Source of the DNA: a virus | Reading direction: 5' to 3' (one strand) | Virus record (IMG/VR): IMGVR_UViG_3300021963_000189 | Location: 1 to 49,540 of that record | DNA: 49,540 nt | Shown here: piece after piece, positions 43,401 through 49,221 of the stretch | Position numbering within the stretch: the stretch's first letter is position 1 | How the letters are laid out: the number at the start of each line of letters is the position of its first letter | The notes under the pieces: generated by a model | Databases searched by the model: none | The model's input: only the letters and a program-made list of their open reading frames with translations | Told to the model about the DNA's origin: nothing | Translations under genes and position numbers: made by a program

Positions 43401-44567
43401 ATGGTGCTTGGAGAATTAAAAGGAATGTCTCTGGCTTTTCCAGATGAAAAAAATAATTTTTATAATGATTTGCTAAAAAAAGAATTTGTAGAAGAAGTTT
43501 TTGATTATGGCAATATTGGGTTTTGCCTAAAAGTTAAAAATCCAGTGTATTCATATTGCTGGATATACGGTGGACTTATTCATCCTATTATTTCTAGGTT
43601 TTGTTCACCAAAAGACAATGACAAAGAATCAAGGCATATTGATGGTGCGGTTTTTGTTGTTCCAATAGTAAGAAAATATTTTCATGATGTGCTAGAAACA
43701 ATGCCACTAATACTTACTTTAAAAGAAAAACACAAAGACTTTAAAGTTATTTTAAATTCTCATGAAAGAGCGCAAGACCAAGTATTTAATAGCTTTAATT
43801 TAAGCCCTGCAAAAGCCTCTCCTCAAAATGGAGAAAGCCTTAAGTACTGGATAGACTTTTTAACAACATTTGATATTGATTTTGAGTGCATCCAGGTTCA
43901 AGGAATTGATGAGGAGATAAAGTTTTCAGCCGATTATGGATATATTTTTTATTACTCTGATTATGGACTAGGTATGGACCAAAGCGACTACTCACATAAT
44001 ACTACTGGATTAAAAGGAAACGTTAGAATCTTTAATGGTAAAGACGAGTCTTTGTTTATGCCAAATACATACCAGATATCCCCTTTACTTTATTTTACAA
44101 ACCTTATATTTGCAGATTCTTACGAAATACTAAAAAGAAATTTTAAGCCTTTTATTAAAAAAACAATTCCTGGAAAAAAGGTTTTTATAACTCGTGACTC
44201 TGCTAGGTTTCCAGATAGAAGCATATTAAATTCTGAAAATTTAACTGAATACATGAGAAACAAAGGGTTTGAAATAATTAATCAGGAGGAGATGTCTTTT
44301 ACGGATCAGATATCTTATATTACCGAAGCAGAGTGTGTTGTGTCTTTAGTTGGAAGCTCTTTTATAAATGTAATGTTTTGTAATAAAGAATGCAGTATCT
44401 TTACAATCCATACCGACAAAAGCCAGGACTTTAATCTTTATTTAAACCAAGCAGCCAGGTATGACATAGACACTAAGGTGATATACTGTGATCCTGATGG
44501 ATTAGATATAATTGATTATTTTGAATCATCAATTAGTAAGTCAGTATTAAGGTGGATACATGGATAA
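43401..44567 (+). CDS. Glycosyltransferase family 61-like protein
   Basis: This 388-residue protein contains the GT61 (DUF563) markers: VPIVRKYFHDVLETMPLILT in the N-terminal half, GKKVFITRDSARFPDRSILN near the start of the nucleotide-sugar-binding domain, and CVVSLVGSSFINVMFCNKEC at the end. The family transfers sugars such as xylose or GlcNAc to proteins or glycans. It is in an operon with the lysozyme-like and Cys-rich genes. Possible targets are host surface glycans or virion proteins. No membrane segment is visible, so it is likely cytosolic. Family assignment is good, target unknown. Confidence 0.85.
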   Translation: MVLGELKGMSLAFPDEKNNFYNDLLKKEFVEEVFDYGNIGFCLKVKNPVYSYCWIYGGLIHPIISRFCSPKDNDKESRHIDGAVFVVPIVRKYFHDVLETMPLILTLKEKHKDFKVILNSHERAQDQVFNSFNLSPAKASPQNGESLKYWIDFLTTFDIDFECIQVQGIDEEIKFSADYGYIFYYSDYGLGMDQSDYSHNTTGLKGNVRIFNGKDESLFMPNTYQISPLLYFTNLIFADSYEILKRNFKPFIKKTIPGKKVFITRDSARFPDRSILNSENLTEYMRNKGFEIINQEEMSFTDQISYITEAECVVSLVGSSFINVMFCNKECSIFTIHTDKSQDFNLYLNQAARYDIDTKVIYCDPDGLDIIDYFESSISKSVLRWIHG

Positions 44568-44664
44568 TAAATATGAAAATTTTGAATTTGAGTCTAAGCC
44601 GATTCAAATAACTGATGCTATGGGCAGAGAGGAATTTTGGCTAGATGCAGGAAGACCAGAATAA
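44560..44664 (+). CDS. Tiny protein overlapping glycosyltransferase end
   Basis: An ATG within the last codons of the glycosyltransferase opens a 34-residue frame (MDNKYENFEFESKPIQITDA followed by MGREEFWLDAGRPE). Its stop overlaps the next gene's start by 20 bases. Both overlaps are in the style of translational coupling, and the sequence is an acidic peptide without low complexity. It could be real, but no independent ribosome binding site supports it. It has no recognisable family. Confidence 0.4.
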   Translation: MDNKYENFEFESKPIQITDAMGREEFWLDAGRPE

Positions 44665-44863
44665 AGAAAGCAGTGACCTTGAAGATAACCTTCCATTAGT
44701 CACGTACATAATGCTACACAGAATATACGATTTGCTAACATTAATATCCAATAAATTAGTGGGTAGCGAAGATACGGCGAAAATGGTAGAATATCATGAG
44801 AAGGGTTACTTATTGGGACCAGTCCCTTCTTTCGTCCCTAACAATGAAGAGGAAATAAAATGA
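44645..44863 (+). CDS. Small helical protein of unknown function
   Basis: This 72-residue protein has an acidic N-terminus (MQEDQNKESSDLEDNLP), a central helix LVTYIMLHRIYDLLTLISNK and an acidic end. The helix could form a coiled coil or pack with a partner. It overlaps the next start by 4 bases (ATGA). No family is recognised. It belongs to the rightward operon by order and overlap. Confidence 0.6.
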   Translation: MQEDQNKESSDLEDNLPLVTYIMLHRIYDLLTLISNKLVGSEDTAKMVEYHEKGYLLGPVPSFVPNNEEEIK

Positions 44864-45057
44864 CAAAAGAACAGGTAGTCATGATGATGGTCGAAAAGAT
44901 CAATAATGACAATCGCTTGGCGGCAGTAAATCAAGAAGGCGTAAAGCTTGCAGATCTTGAGAAGTATATCTTAGAAATGGAACCACAACTAGTACATATG
45001 TGTGGCGGGCTCTACGATACAATGGCATCAAAGGGTGTAATTAACTTCGACGCATAG
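44860..45057 (+). CDS. Small helical protein of unknown function
   Basis: This 65-residue protein begins MTKEQVVMMMVEKINNDNRL and carries a helix around LADLEKYILEMEPQLVHMCG. GAGGAAATAAA precedes the ATG. It closes the operon that started at the TTGACA-TATGCT promoter; the next feature is a small RNA candidate and a terminator. No family is recognised. Confidence 0.62.
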   Translation: MTKEQVVMMMVEKINNDNRLAAVNQEGVKLADLEKYILEMEPQLVHMCGGLYDTMASKGVINFDA

Positions 45058-45059
45058 TC

Positions 45060-45088
45060 TTGACTTTATGTGTTAATTATTCTACACT
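45060..45088 (+). promoter_or_regulatory. Promoter of a probable small RNA
   Basis: TTGACT, 17 bases, TACACT, just after the stop codon of the preceding gene. No open frame follows before the terminator at 45147-45187. Confidence 0.6.
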
Positions 45089-45094
45089 TAAGAA

Positions 45095-45187
45095 GTGCTG
45101 GTAGAGCATTAATGTTCCCAGTATAACGTATAGCAATATACTACATAAACCCAATCGGATCCGCCTCTGATTGGGTTTTGTGTTTTA
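45095..45187 (+). ncRNA. Candidate small non-coding RNA
   Basis: The predicted transcript of about 90 nucleotides starts near 45095 and ends at an intrinsic terminator. It contains a hairpin (AGTATA 45120-45125 pairing with TATACT 45137-45142) and the terminator stem. The stretch GCTGGTAGAGCA resembles a tRNA D-arm, but no tRNA can be folded from the rest. It could act as a base-pairing RNA or be only a leader or attenuator. Evidence is the promoter-terminator pair without a reading frame. Confidence 0.45.
45147..45187 (+). terminator. Rho-independent terminator
   Basis: AAACCCAATC and GATTGGGTTT form a 10-base-pair stem around a 12-base loop, followed by TTTTGTGTTTT. It ends the small RNA and probably the rightward operon. 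Confidence 0.85.
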
Positions 45188-45193
45188 TGGGTG

Positions 45194-45199
45194 TATAAT
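45194..45199 (+). promoter_or_regulatory. -10 element for the 88-residue and glycine-rich genes
   Basis: TATAAT within GTGTATAATA lies 32 bases before the ATG at 45232, directly after the terminator. The -35 (TTGGGT, 17 bases up) is weak and lies inside the terminator stem. The GTGTATAAT string also precedes 46385 and 49222. Confidence 0.55.
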
Positions 45200-45231
45200 A
45201 AGATATAGATTTATATCCCTCAGGAGGAAAC

Positions 45232-45498
45232 ATGATACGTAGCAAATCCCTAACAATGTCGGCAACAGCTCAGGAAGTAACAATTGCAGACGCTATTGAT
45301 ACACCAAATACTATTTCGATTCAAAATACGCATGCTAGCTTAAATGCATATATTGGAACTGACGCAGTAACAACTTCTTCATATGGAGTAAGATTAAAAG
45401 CTGGCGAAGCAGTCGGCTTTGATTTAAATTCAAGTGACCGTTTATATGCGGTTGGAGACGTGGGCGCAACTTTAGCAATTCTAATTATTGAGGCTTAA
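45232..45498 (+). CDS. Small beta-rich virion-type protein (88 residues)
   Basis: The sequence begins MIRSKSLTMSATAQEVTIAD and is made of beta strands, ending in GVRLKAGEAVGFDLNSSDRL and ATLAILIIEA. This suits a single small jelly roll or beta sandwich, as in decoration or fibre-base proteins. It has a very strong ribosome binding site (CAGGAGGAAAC). Its stop is 5 bases before the glycine-rich gene, so the two are expressed together. A structural role is inferred. Confidence 0.65.
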   Translation: MIRSKSLTMSATAQEVTIADAIDTPNTISIQNTHASLNAYIGTDAVTTSSYGVRLKAGEAVGFDLNSSDRLYAVGDVGATLAILIIEA

Positions 45499-45503
45499 TT
45501 TAA

Positions 45504-46310
45504 ATGCCAAAAATAAGATACAGTGCTTCTTCAACAAAAAGCAAATTTCGTGGTGGAATTTTTAATAAAAAGGCTTCGTCTTTTCCTGTAGTATCTGGTG
45601 GAGTTTTGCATTCAGATGGCACATATTATTATAGGAAATTTTTAACAACAGACAATCTGGTTGTGACTGGAAGCTTAGTTGCAGATATACTAGTAATTGG
45701 TGGCGGTGGTGCAGGCGGAACACATGGAGATGCTGGCGGAGGTGGGGCAGGAACTGTTTTGTATTTCCCAACACAAAATTTATCTAGCCAGACATACCTT
45801 TGTACTGTTGCAGAAGCTTCTGGAAATACAGCCCAGTACGTTTGGACTAAAGATGGAAATCCATCTCAATTTGGATCATTAACTTCTGCATCTGGAGGAG
45901 GTACTGGTTACGCTAATTCGTATCCTTCTGGCGCACATAACCAAACATTAAACGGTGGGGCATATCAAGCAGGAGGTGGAGGTGCTGGTGCTTCGGCTGT
46001 AGGCAAAACTGGTGGTTCTGGAACAAATGCATATTCTACATGGGCAACTGCAACTTCAACAGGCGTTAACGGATACTATGCTGGCGGCGGATCTTCTTCA
46101 AGATCTCCAAGTGCATCTTCTCCAGGAGGTTTAGGTGGTGGAGGTGTAGGTGCTCCTCCAACTTATTTTAATAATAATAACGGTGGAGATGCTGTTGCCA
46201 ATACTGGTTCTGGTGGCGGTGGTGGTGGAAACTATTATTACAACACAGGTGGATCTGGTGCTTCGGGATTAATTATAGTTAGATACACTCGTGAACAACT
46301 TGGTGGATAA
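45504..46310 (+). CDS. Glycine-rich adhesin-like protein (268 residues)
   Basis: The N-terminal part has LVADILVIGGGGAGGTHGDA, followed by many Gly-rich clusters (GGGGAGASAVGKTGGSG, GLGGGGVGAPP, TGSGGGGGGNYYYNTGG). It ends with the characteristic SGLIIVRYTREQL strand. Phage proteins of this type act in fibre tips; polyglycine helices exposed there make receptor contacts. It is on the opposite strand from the other fibre genes and has its own promoter, so its timing can differ. Binding target unknown. Confidence 0.75.
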   Translation: MPKIRYSASSTKSKFRGGIFNKKASSFPVVSGGVLHSDGTYYYRKFLTTDNLVVTGSLVADILVIGGGGAGGTHGDAGGGGAGTVLYFPTQNLSSQTYLCTVAEASGNTAQYVWTKDGNPSQFGSLTSASGGGTGYANSYPSGAHNQTLNGGAYQAGGGGAGASAVGKTGGSGTNAYSTWATATSTGVNGYYAGGGSSSRSPSASSPGGLGGGGVGAPPTYFNNNNGGDAVANTGSGGGGGGNYYYNTGGSGASGLIIVRYTREQLGG

Positions 46311-46319
46311 AAGCATATA

Positions 46320-46348
46320 GTGCGAAATTGAAGTGCGAAAAAAGTGCG
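46320..46348 (+). repeat. Three short GTGCG direct repeats
   Basis: GTGCG occurs at 46320, 46333 and 46344, the first two in the setting GTGCGAAA. They lie 25-53 bases upstream of the TATAAT before the 46385 gene. They may be an activator or repressor site. Confidence 0.3.
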
Positions 46349-46372
46349 CCGAAATTAGAGAGCATTTGGGTG

Positions 46373-46378
46373 TATAAT
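46373..46378 (+). promoter_or_regulatory. -10 element of leaderless promoter
   Basis: TATAAT (in GTGTATAATTATAAT) ends 6 bases before ATG 46385. No Shine-Dalgarno sequence and no good -35 hexamer; the GTGCG repeats lie in the upstream zone. Confidence 0.5.
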
Positions 46379-46384
46379 TATAAT

Positions 46385-46558
46385 ATGAGCCCACATCATT
46401 TTTCTAAGCAGATGAATAACCCATATTTTAGAACTAAACATTATATGGAAGAATCTCCTGCTGGAATAGCTGAGGCTAAAGCTGAAGCTTTAATTGTAAA
46501 TGTAATAAATAAACTAAATCCGCTATATTGGATCAGAAAAGTGCGGCGGGCGAAATAG
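46385..46558 (+). CDS. Small basic protein (57 residues), leaderless start
   Basis: I choose the ATG at 46385, which lies 6 bases after a TATAAT, over an in-frame ATG at 46328 that would lie before the promoter. The product begins MSPHHFSKQMNNPYFRTKHY, has an amphipathic helix around AEAKAEALIVNVINKLNPLY and ends very basic (WIRKVRRAK). The C-terminus suggests membrane surface or nucleic-acid contact. No family is recognised. It faces the next gene convergently. Confidence 0.55.
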   Translation: MSPHHFSKQMNNPYFRTKHYMEESPAGIAEAKAEALIVNVINKLNPLYWIRKVRRAK

Positions 46559-46566
46559 AGACAATA

Positions 46567-46866
46567 TTAGTCATAAGGGTTTGATGATATATAACCAAAC
46601 TCAGCCTTATATTTAATATCTCCAGTAAGCTCAAATAACATCTTCATCAATTTATCACAATCCTCATGCTTCCACCAAGTGGAGCATTTGAAGTATTCCA
46701 CATTTGGACACTCTACCAAGATATCCTGGATATAGCCTATAAATACTCCAAGGGCCTTTTGAGCCATTATCTCATCTCCAAGGTAGAAGTTCTTGTTTTC
46801 ATGCCTAGAGGTCTCATAGGCCAAGATAAGGCTGTTTTTTAAGTATTCCCCGTTTTTTATATTCAT
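46567..46866 (-). CDS. Unknown protein (99 residues), leaderless start
   Basis: A mixed helical protein with EYLKNSLILAYETSRHENKN, DEIMAQKALGVFIGYIQDIL and a Cys/Trp-rich YFKCSTWWKHEDCDKLMKML. Not recognised. It has no ribosome binding site; the promoter TTGACT-17-TAAACT ends 6 bases before the ATG. The -35 hexamer overlaps the stop of the HNH gene. The arrangement equals that of the oxygenase operon. It may be an accessory or host-takeover gene. Confidence 0.6.
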   Translation of the reverse strand: MNIKNGEYLKNSLILAYETSRHENKNFYLGDEIMAQKALGVFIGYIQDILVECPNVEYFKCSTWWKHEDCDKLMKMLFELTGDIKYKAEFGYISSNPYD

Positions 46867-46872
46867 ATTGAT

Positions 46873-46901
46873 AGTTTACTATTCATATTAATCCTAGTCA
46901 A
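46873..46901 (-). promoter_or_regulatory. Leaderless-type promoter TTGACT-17-TAAACT
   Basis: The -35 hexamer is at 46896-46901 and the -10 at 46873-46878 on the minus strand, with 6 bases to the ATG at 46866. It shares exact spacing with the promoter at 27677-27705. Confidence 0.6.
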
Positions 46902-47181
46902 CTGCTTTCTTTTTCATTAATCTATTATGTGTGCGTATACGATGACAATTAGAACAAACAATCTCACACTTTGCTATTTCTTCATCTATTTTCTTCTTTG
47001 ATAGAGTATCGATGAGTTCTGCAACATTTTTATGCTTCCGCCCTCTTACATGATCAAAATCCATTACATAGTATGGATACCAGATCTTACAATCCATGCA
47101 AGGATTCTTCTCTTTTAATTCTTTTAGGTAACGTGCTAAGTATTCTTTTGTTTTTCTTACAGAAGATTTACTTTGCTCCAT
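46894..47181 (-). CDS. HNH endonuclease
   Basis: This 95-residue protein has the HNH/zinc layout: CMDC (Cys28, Cys31) then MDFDHVRGRKH with the catalytic Asp43-His44, and CEIVCSNCHRIRTHNR with Cys76, Cys79 and His80. Such small proteins nick or cut DNA; many are stand-alone homing or packaging-associated nucleases. No terminase lies beside it in this window. It starts with a TATAAT 6 bases before the ATG and no ribosome binding site, so it may be leaderless. The basic N-terminus (KTKEYLARYLKELKEK) would contact DNA. Confidence 0.85.
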   Translation of the reverse strand: MEQSKSSVRKTKEYLARYLKELKEKNPCMDCKIWYPYYVMDFDHVRGRKHKNVAELIDTLSKKKIDEEIAKCEIVCSNCHRIRTHNRLMKKKAVD

Positions 47182-47187
47182 GCGTTA

Positions 47188-47193
47188 ATTATA
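47188..47193 (-). promoter_or_regulatory. -10 element of HNH gene, leaderless type
   Basis: TATAAT on the minus strand ends 6 bases before ATG 47181. The -35 region (TTCAGT 17 bases upstream) is weak. Confidence 0.45.
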
Positions 47194-47568
47194 TAACACG
47201 TTTGTTTACAACTGAATGATATAAATAATCCAAGCTATCATCCAAAACCACGCAAAGTAGTTTACATACCGTTTTAATTTCTTCATAATATCCTAGTTGA
47301 CTACAATATTAACATACTGTAAAATGTTAATATAATTTTTTTTGGTTGTATCACTTGATCTTAGGTCTTAGGTCTTATATATATAATATATTTAATATTT
47401 ATTATTTATTGATTTACTGACCCCCCGACCCCCCTATGGAAGTATAACATTATAAATTTTTCTATGTCAAGCTTTTCATATTTTATAAAATGTTAATATA
47501 TTTTTATCTTGTATGATACAGAGTAAAAAAGATGTCCGTTTTGTCCGATAGTGCGCCCATAACCTTAT

Positions 47569-47670
47569 CGGCTTGAGCGTGAGTGTGTCCTAACTCACAA
47601 AAATAGTTTAGAATTACTAGCCAGTAACCCCCCTAAATGTCAGTCCCCCGTGTTAGGCTTATAGTATAAA
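47569..47670 (+). promoter_or_regulatory. Promoter module A with palindromic operator
   Basis: In order: CGGCTTGAGCGT (47569-47580), an inverted repeat GTGAGT-8-ACTCAC (47579-47598), the near-palindrome TTACTAGCCAGTAA (47614-47627), AATGTCAGT and then a TATAGT -10 near 47660. The same elements in the same order occur in module C before 49222. It would drive the 47710 gene group. Confidence 0.55.
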
Positions 47671-47709
47671 GAAAGTAAGAAACACTTACTAAGAAAGGTT
47701 AGGTCTAAA

Positions 47710-47883
47710 ATGACTAACAGAATTTGGGAAAGTCTAAATGACTACCAAAATGAAAGTGACGCTAAGCGTCTTGGCTATGTAACTTGCTCAGCAGGTTGCG
47801 GTAGAGTAACCGCTTGGTCACTCTGCGTAATGTGTGGCGGTAACTACGCTACTCATAACCTACTAGGAAAGGGGTCTAACTAA
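47710..47883 (+). CDS. Tiny zinc-finger-like protein (57 residues)
   Basis: The frame begins MTNRIWESLNDYQNESDAKR and has CSAGC (Cys26, Cys30) and CVMC (Cys39, Cys42), consistent with one zinc site. An AAGAAAGGTTAGG stretch precedes the ATG. Its TAA overlaps the ATG of the next frame (TAATG). It is typical of early phage accessory genes. Function unknown. Confidence 0.6.
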   Translation: MTNRIWESLNDYQNESDAKRLGYVTCSAGCGRVTAWSLCVMCGGNYATHNLLGKGSN

Positions 47884-47987
47884 TGAACGATTATCTAGAC
47901 TATATGGACGAAATCTACGAGGAACTCGTAGAGGAATTCGGACACGATATAGAGGCTGTGTGTGAGCATAATCACACCAACGCCTAA
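47883..47987 (+). CDS. Tiny acidic protein (34 residues)
   Basis: Begins MNDYLDYMDEIYEELVEEFG and ends HDIEAVCEHNHTNA. It is strongly acidic, probably one helix. The start overlaps the previous stop as TAATG, supporting translation by coupling. An acidic peptide could mimic DNA, but nothing proves this. Confidence 0.5.
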   Translation: MNDYLDYMDEIYEELVEEFGHDIEAVCEHNHTNA

Positions 47988-48002
47988 CGGCGTGTCGCTT
48001 GT

Positions 48003-48026
48003 AAATGTCAGCCCTATCGGCTACAA
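48003..48026 (+). promoter_or_regulatory. Promoter module B
   Basis: AAATGTCAG, 10 bases, TACAAT, then TCCACTATAACAAC. Module C has the same spacing and nearly the same downstream sequence (TATAATTCCATACATAACAAC). It follows one copy of GGCGTGTCG and would drive the gene run from 48147. Confidence 0.5.
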
Positions 48027-48058
48027 TTCCACTATAACAACTAAATAAGAATTAGAGC

Positions 48059-48100
48059 GTGAGCCTAGCAAATAATCCGAAAGGTGAGCCTAGCAAATAA
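48059..48100 (+). repeat. 17-base direct repeat in leader of small-gene operon
   Basis: GTGAGCCTAGCAAATAA occurs exactly twice (48059-48075 and 48084-48100), 25 bases apart start to start, in the leader between promoter B and the ATG at 48147. It may be an RNA or DNA regulatory site. Confidence 0.7.
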
Positions 48101-48146
48101 CCGCTCAACAACTAACTAACTACTAACGAAAAGGATAGAAAATAAA

Positions 48147-48296
48147 ATGACAATAACATACTCACTATGGGACGGCGCTCAACTACTAGGCGCAGGTTTT
48201 ACCGCTAAGAGCGCAGACGAAATGAATAAGGTTGTAGCAGACCTACAAAAAGTTTCTAAAAATGTTGTAGCACATATGCGAAAGGTGGAAATGTAA
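48147..48296 (+). CDS. Small protein (49 residues)
   Basis: The frame begins MTITYSLWDGAQLLGAGFTA and continues as a helix KSADEMNKVVADLQKVSKNV. It opens a run of TAATG-coupled genes; an AAAAGGATAG sequence lies upstream. Unknown function. Confidence 0.55.
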   Translation: MTITYSLWDGAQLLGAGFTAKSADEMNKVVADLQKVSKNVVAHMRKVEM

Positions 48297-48469
48297 TGAT
48301 GACTAAATGGGATACTATTCAGGCAGATGTAGCAGACGCTTACATATACATAGATGAAGAAGAAGCCTATAACAAGGCACTAGAAGAAGGCAACATAAGC
48401 CTTCTAGATGTAAATGACTTTGATGAAGATGAACTATCTAAATCACTAACACTAGATTGGGAGGACTAA
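48296..48469 (+). CDS. Small acidic protein (57 residues)
   Basis: Begins MMTKWDTIQADVADAYIYID and ends in an acidic DFDEDELSKSLTLDWED. Its start and stop both overlap neighbours as TAATG. No family recognised; acidic and helical. Confidence 0.55.
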   Translation: MMTKWDTIQADVADAYIYIDEEEAYNKALEEGNISLLDVNDFDEDELSKSLTLDWED

Positions 48470-48624
48470 TGATACCTAGCGGATTTGAGTTAGTTATATC
48501 TAACGAATACGGATTAGAGTTAGATAGTTTCTTAGGGGCTATCTACCTACCTTGGCACACTATTATTATCACCGCCCTAGCACTAATCGCTTATAAGATT
48601 TATAAGAGAAAGAAGAATAAGTAA
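48469..48624 (+). CDS. Small single-span membrane protein (51 residues)
   Basis: Begins MIPSGFELVISNEYGLELDS; a hydrophobic segment WHTIIITALALIAYKIY is followed by KRKKNK, giving an N-out/C-in single membrane span by the positive-inside rule. TAATG overlaps on both sides. Could be a small membrane effector; unproven. Confidence 0.55.
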   Translation: MIPSGFELVISNEYGLELDSFLGAIYLPWHTIIITALALIAYKIYKRKKNK

Positions 48625-48737
48625 TGACTACTAATCGCCTACTAACTACCGCCGTCCAATTACTACTAGCGGGGGTAACTATCCCGCTACTAATCGCCGT
48701 AATCAAGGACATAAAAAATGGGGGACTAAATGAGTAA
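48624..48737 (+). CDS. Tiny membrane-type protein (37 residues)
   Basis: Begins MTTNRLLTTAVQLLLAGVTI with PLLIAVIKDIKNGG. Mostly hydrophobic. It is coupled to the previous gene by TAATG and overlaps the next start by 8 bases. Its Thr/Leu-rich hydrophobic sequence suggests one membrane segment. Confidence 0.45.
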   Translation: MTTNRLLTTAVQLLLAGVTIPLLIAVIKDIKNGGLNE

Positions 48738-48930
48738 ATCACAATTAGAAAAAGATTTAGAAATCAAAGAAAGCTTTATAGATTTGCTAAATGATGTTTA
48801 TCCAACTGTAAAAATTGGTTACTCAACTTTTACACCCGCCGAAATCTTAGAGTGTTGCGATCCCGTTGCGTTTGCGATTGGATTAGTAGAGCACGAAGAT
48901 TATTTAGCAGAATTAGAAGATGAGACATAA
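48730..48930 (+). CDS. Small acidic protein (66 residues)
   Basis: Begins MSKSQLEKDLEIKESFIDLL and carries YSTFTPAEILECCDPVAFAI. Mixed helical; ends acidic (EDYLAELEDET). It ends the coupled run; a non-coding stretch with origin-like elements follows. Not recognised. Confidence 0.6.
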   Translation: MSKSQLEKDLEIKESFIDLLNDVYPTVKIGYSTFTPAEILECCDPVAFAIGLVEHEDYLAELEDET

Positions 48931-49100
48931 CTCACAATAAATAAACGGCGTGTCGGCTTGACAAAATCGAGCTGGCCCGCCCACAGTGGTGCGGCGTCGG
49001 GCGTGTCGTTATGAAGTCGTTATAAAATCCCCCGAATTTTGCGGCGTGTCGATTTGACAGGGTTATCCACAGATCTTGGGCGTGTCGTCCACAGGCCAAA
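48931..49100. other. Candidate replication origin: iterons and DnaA boxes
   Basis: The GC-rich nonamer GGCGTGTCG occurs at 48947, 49000, 49043 and 49079 (another copy at 47989). Among them lie a perfect DnaA-type box TTATCCACA (49063-49071) and a near match TCGTCCACA (49085-49093), plus a third CCACAG near 48981. TTGACA follows two copies. The region has no gene. Iterons plus DnaA boxes beside the small genes is an origin-like layout; a dense regulator-binding region is the alternative. Confidence 0.5.
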
Positions 49101-49116
49101 TGTGATTACTATCACA
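49101..49116. promoter_or_regulatory. Perfect TGTGA-N6-TCACA operator
   Basis: TGTGATTACTATCACA is a perfect dyad with six-base arms and a four-base centre. It equals the CRP/FNR-type consensus TGTGA-N6-TCACA. It lies upstream of the 49222 gene within promoter module C, about 65 bases before its -10. Confidence 0.55.
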
Positions 49117-49186
49117 CGGCTTGAGCGTCTCAATATTTGGAATTACTGGCTAGTAATGTGAAAATGTCAGTGGGTTCGTGTATAAT
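49117..49186 (+). promoter_or_regulatory. Promoter module C with palindromic operator
   Basis: CGGCTTGAGCGT (49117-49128), TTACTGGCTAGTAA (49143-49156), AATGTCAG (49164-49170), 10 bases, TATAAT (49181-49186). The 14-base operator is the exact reverse complement of that in module A. It should drive the 49222 gene. Confidence 0.65.
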
Positions 49187-49221
49187 TCCATACATAACAA
49201 CAAACGAAAGAAGGTCTGCCA

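Larger units (their letters stand above)
47182..47709. other. AT-rich non-coding region with repeats and regulatory sites
   Basis: I see no gene here. The region holds a plus-strand promoter candidate (TTGACT 47297-47302, 17 bases, TAAAAT 47320-47325) and two identical 15-base copies of TAAAATGTTAATATA (47320-47334 and 47486-47500). It also has repeated CTTAGGT units near 47360, a CCCCCCGACCCCCC tract (47421-47434), and the promoter module that drives the small genes beginning at 47710. It separates minus-strand from plus-strand genes, as expected for a control region. Confidence 0.6.

Noticed and set aside
45090-45185. tRNA gene because of GCTGGTAGAGCA
   Set aside because: Only a D-arm-like piece is present; acceptor, anticodon and T arms cannot be formed.
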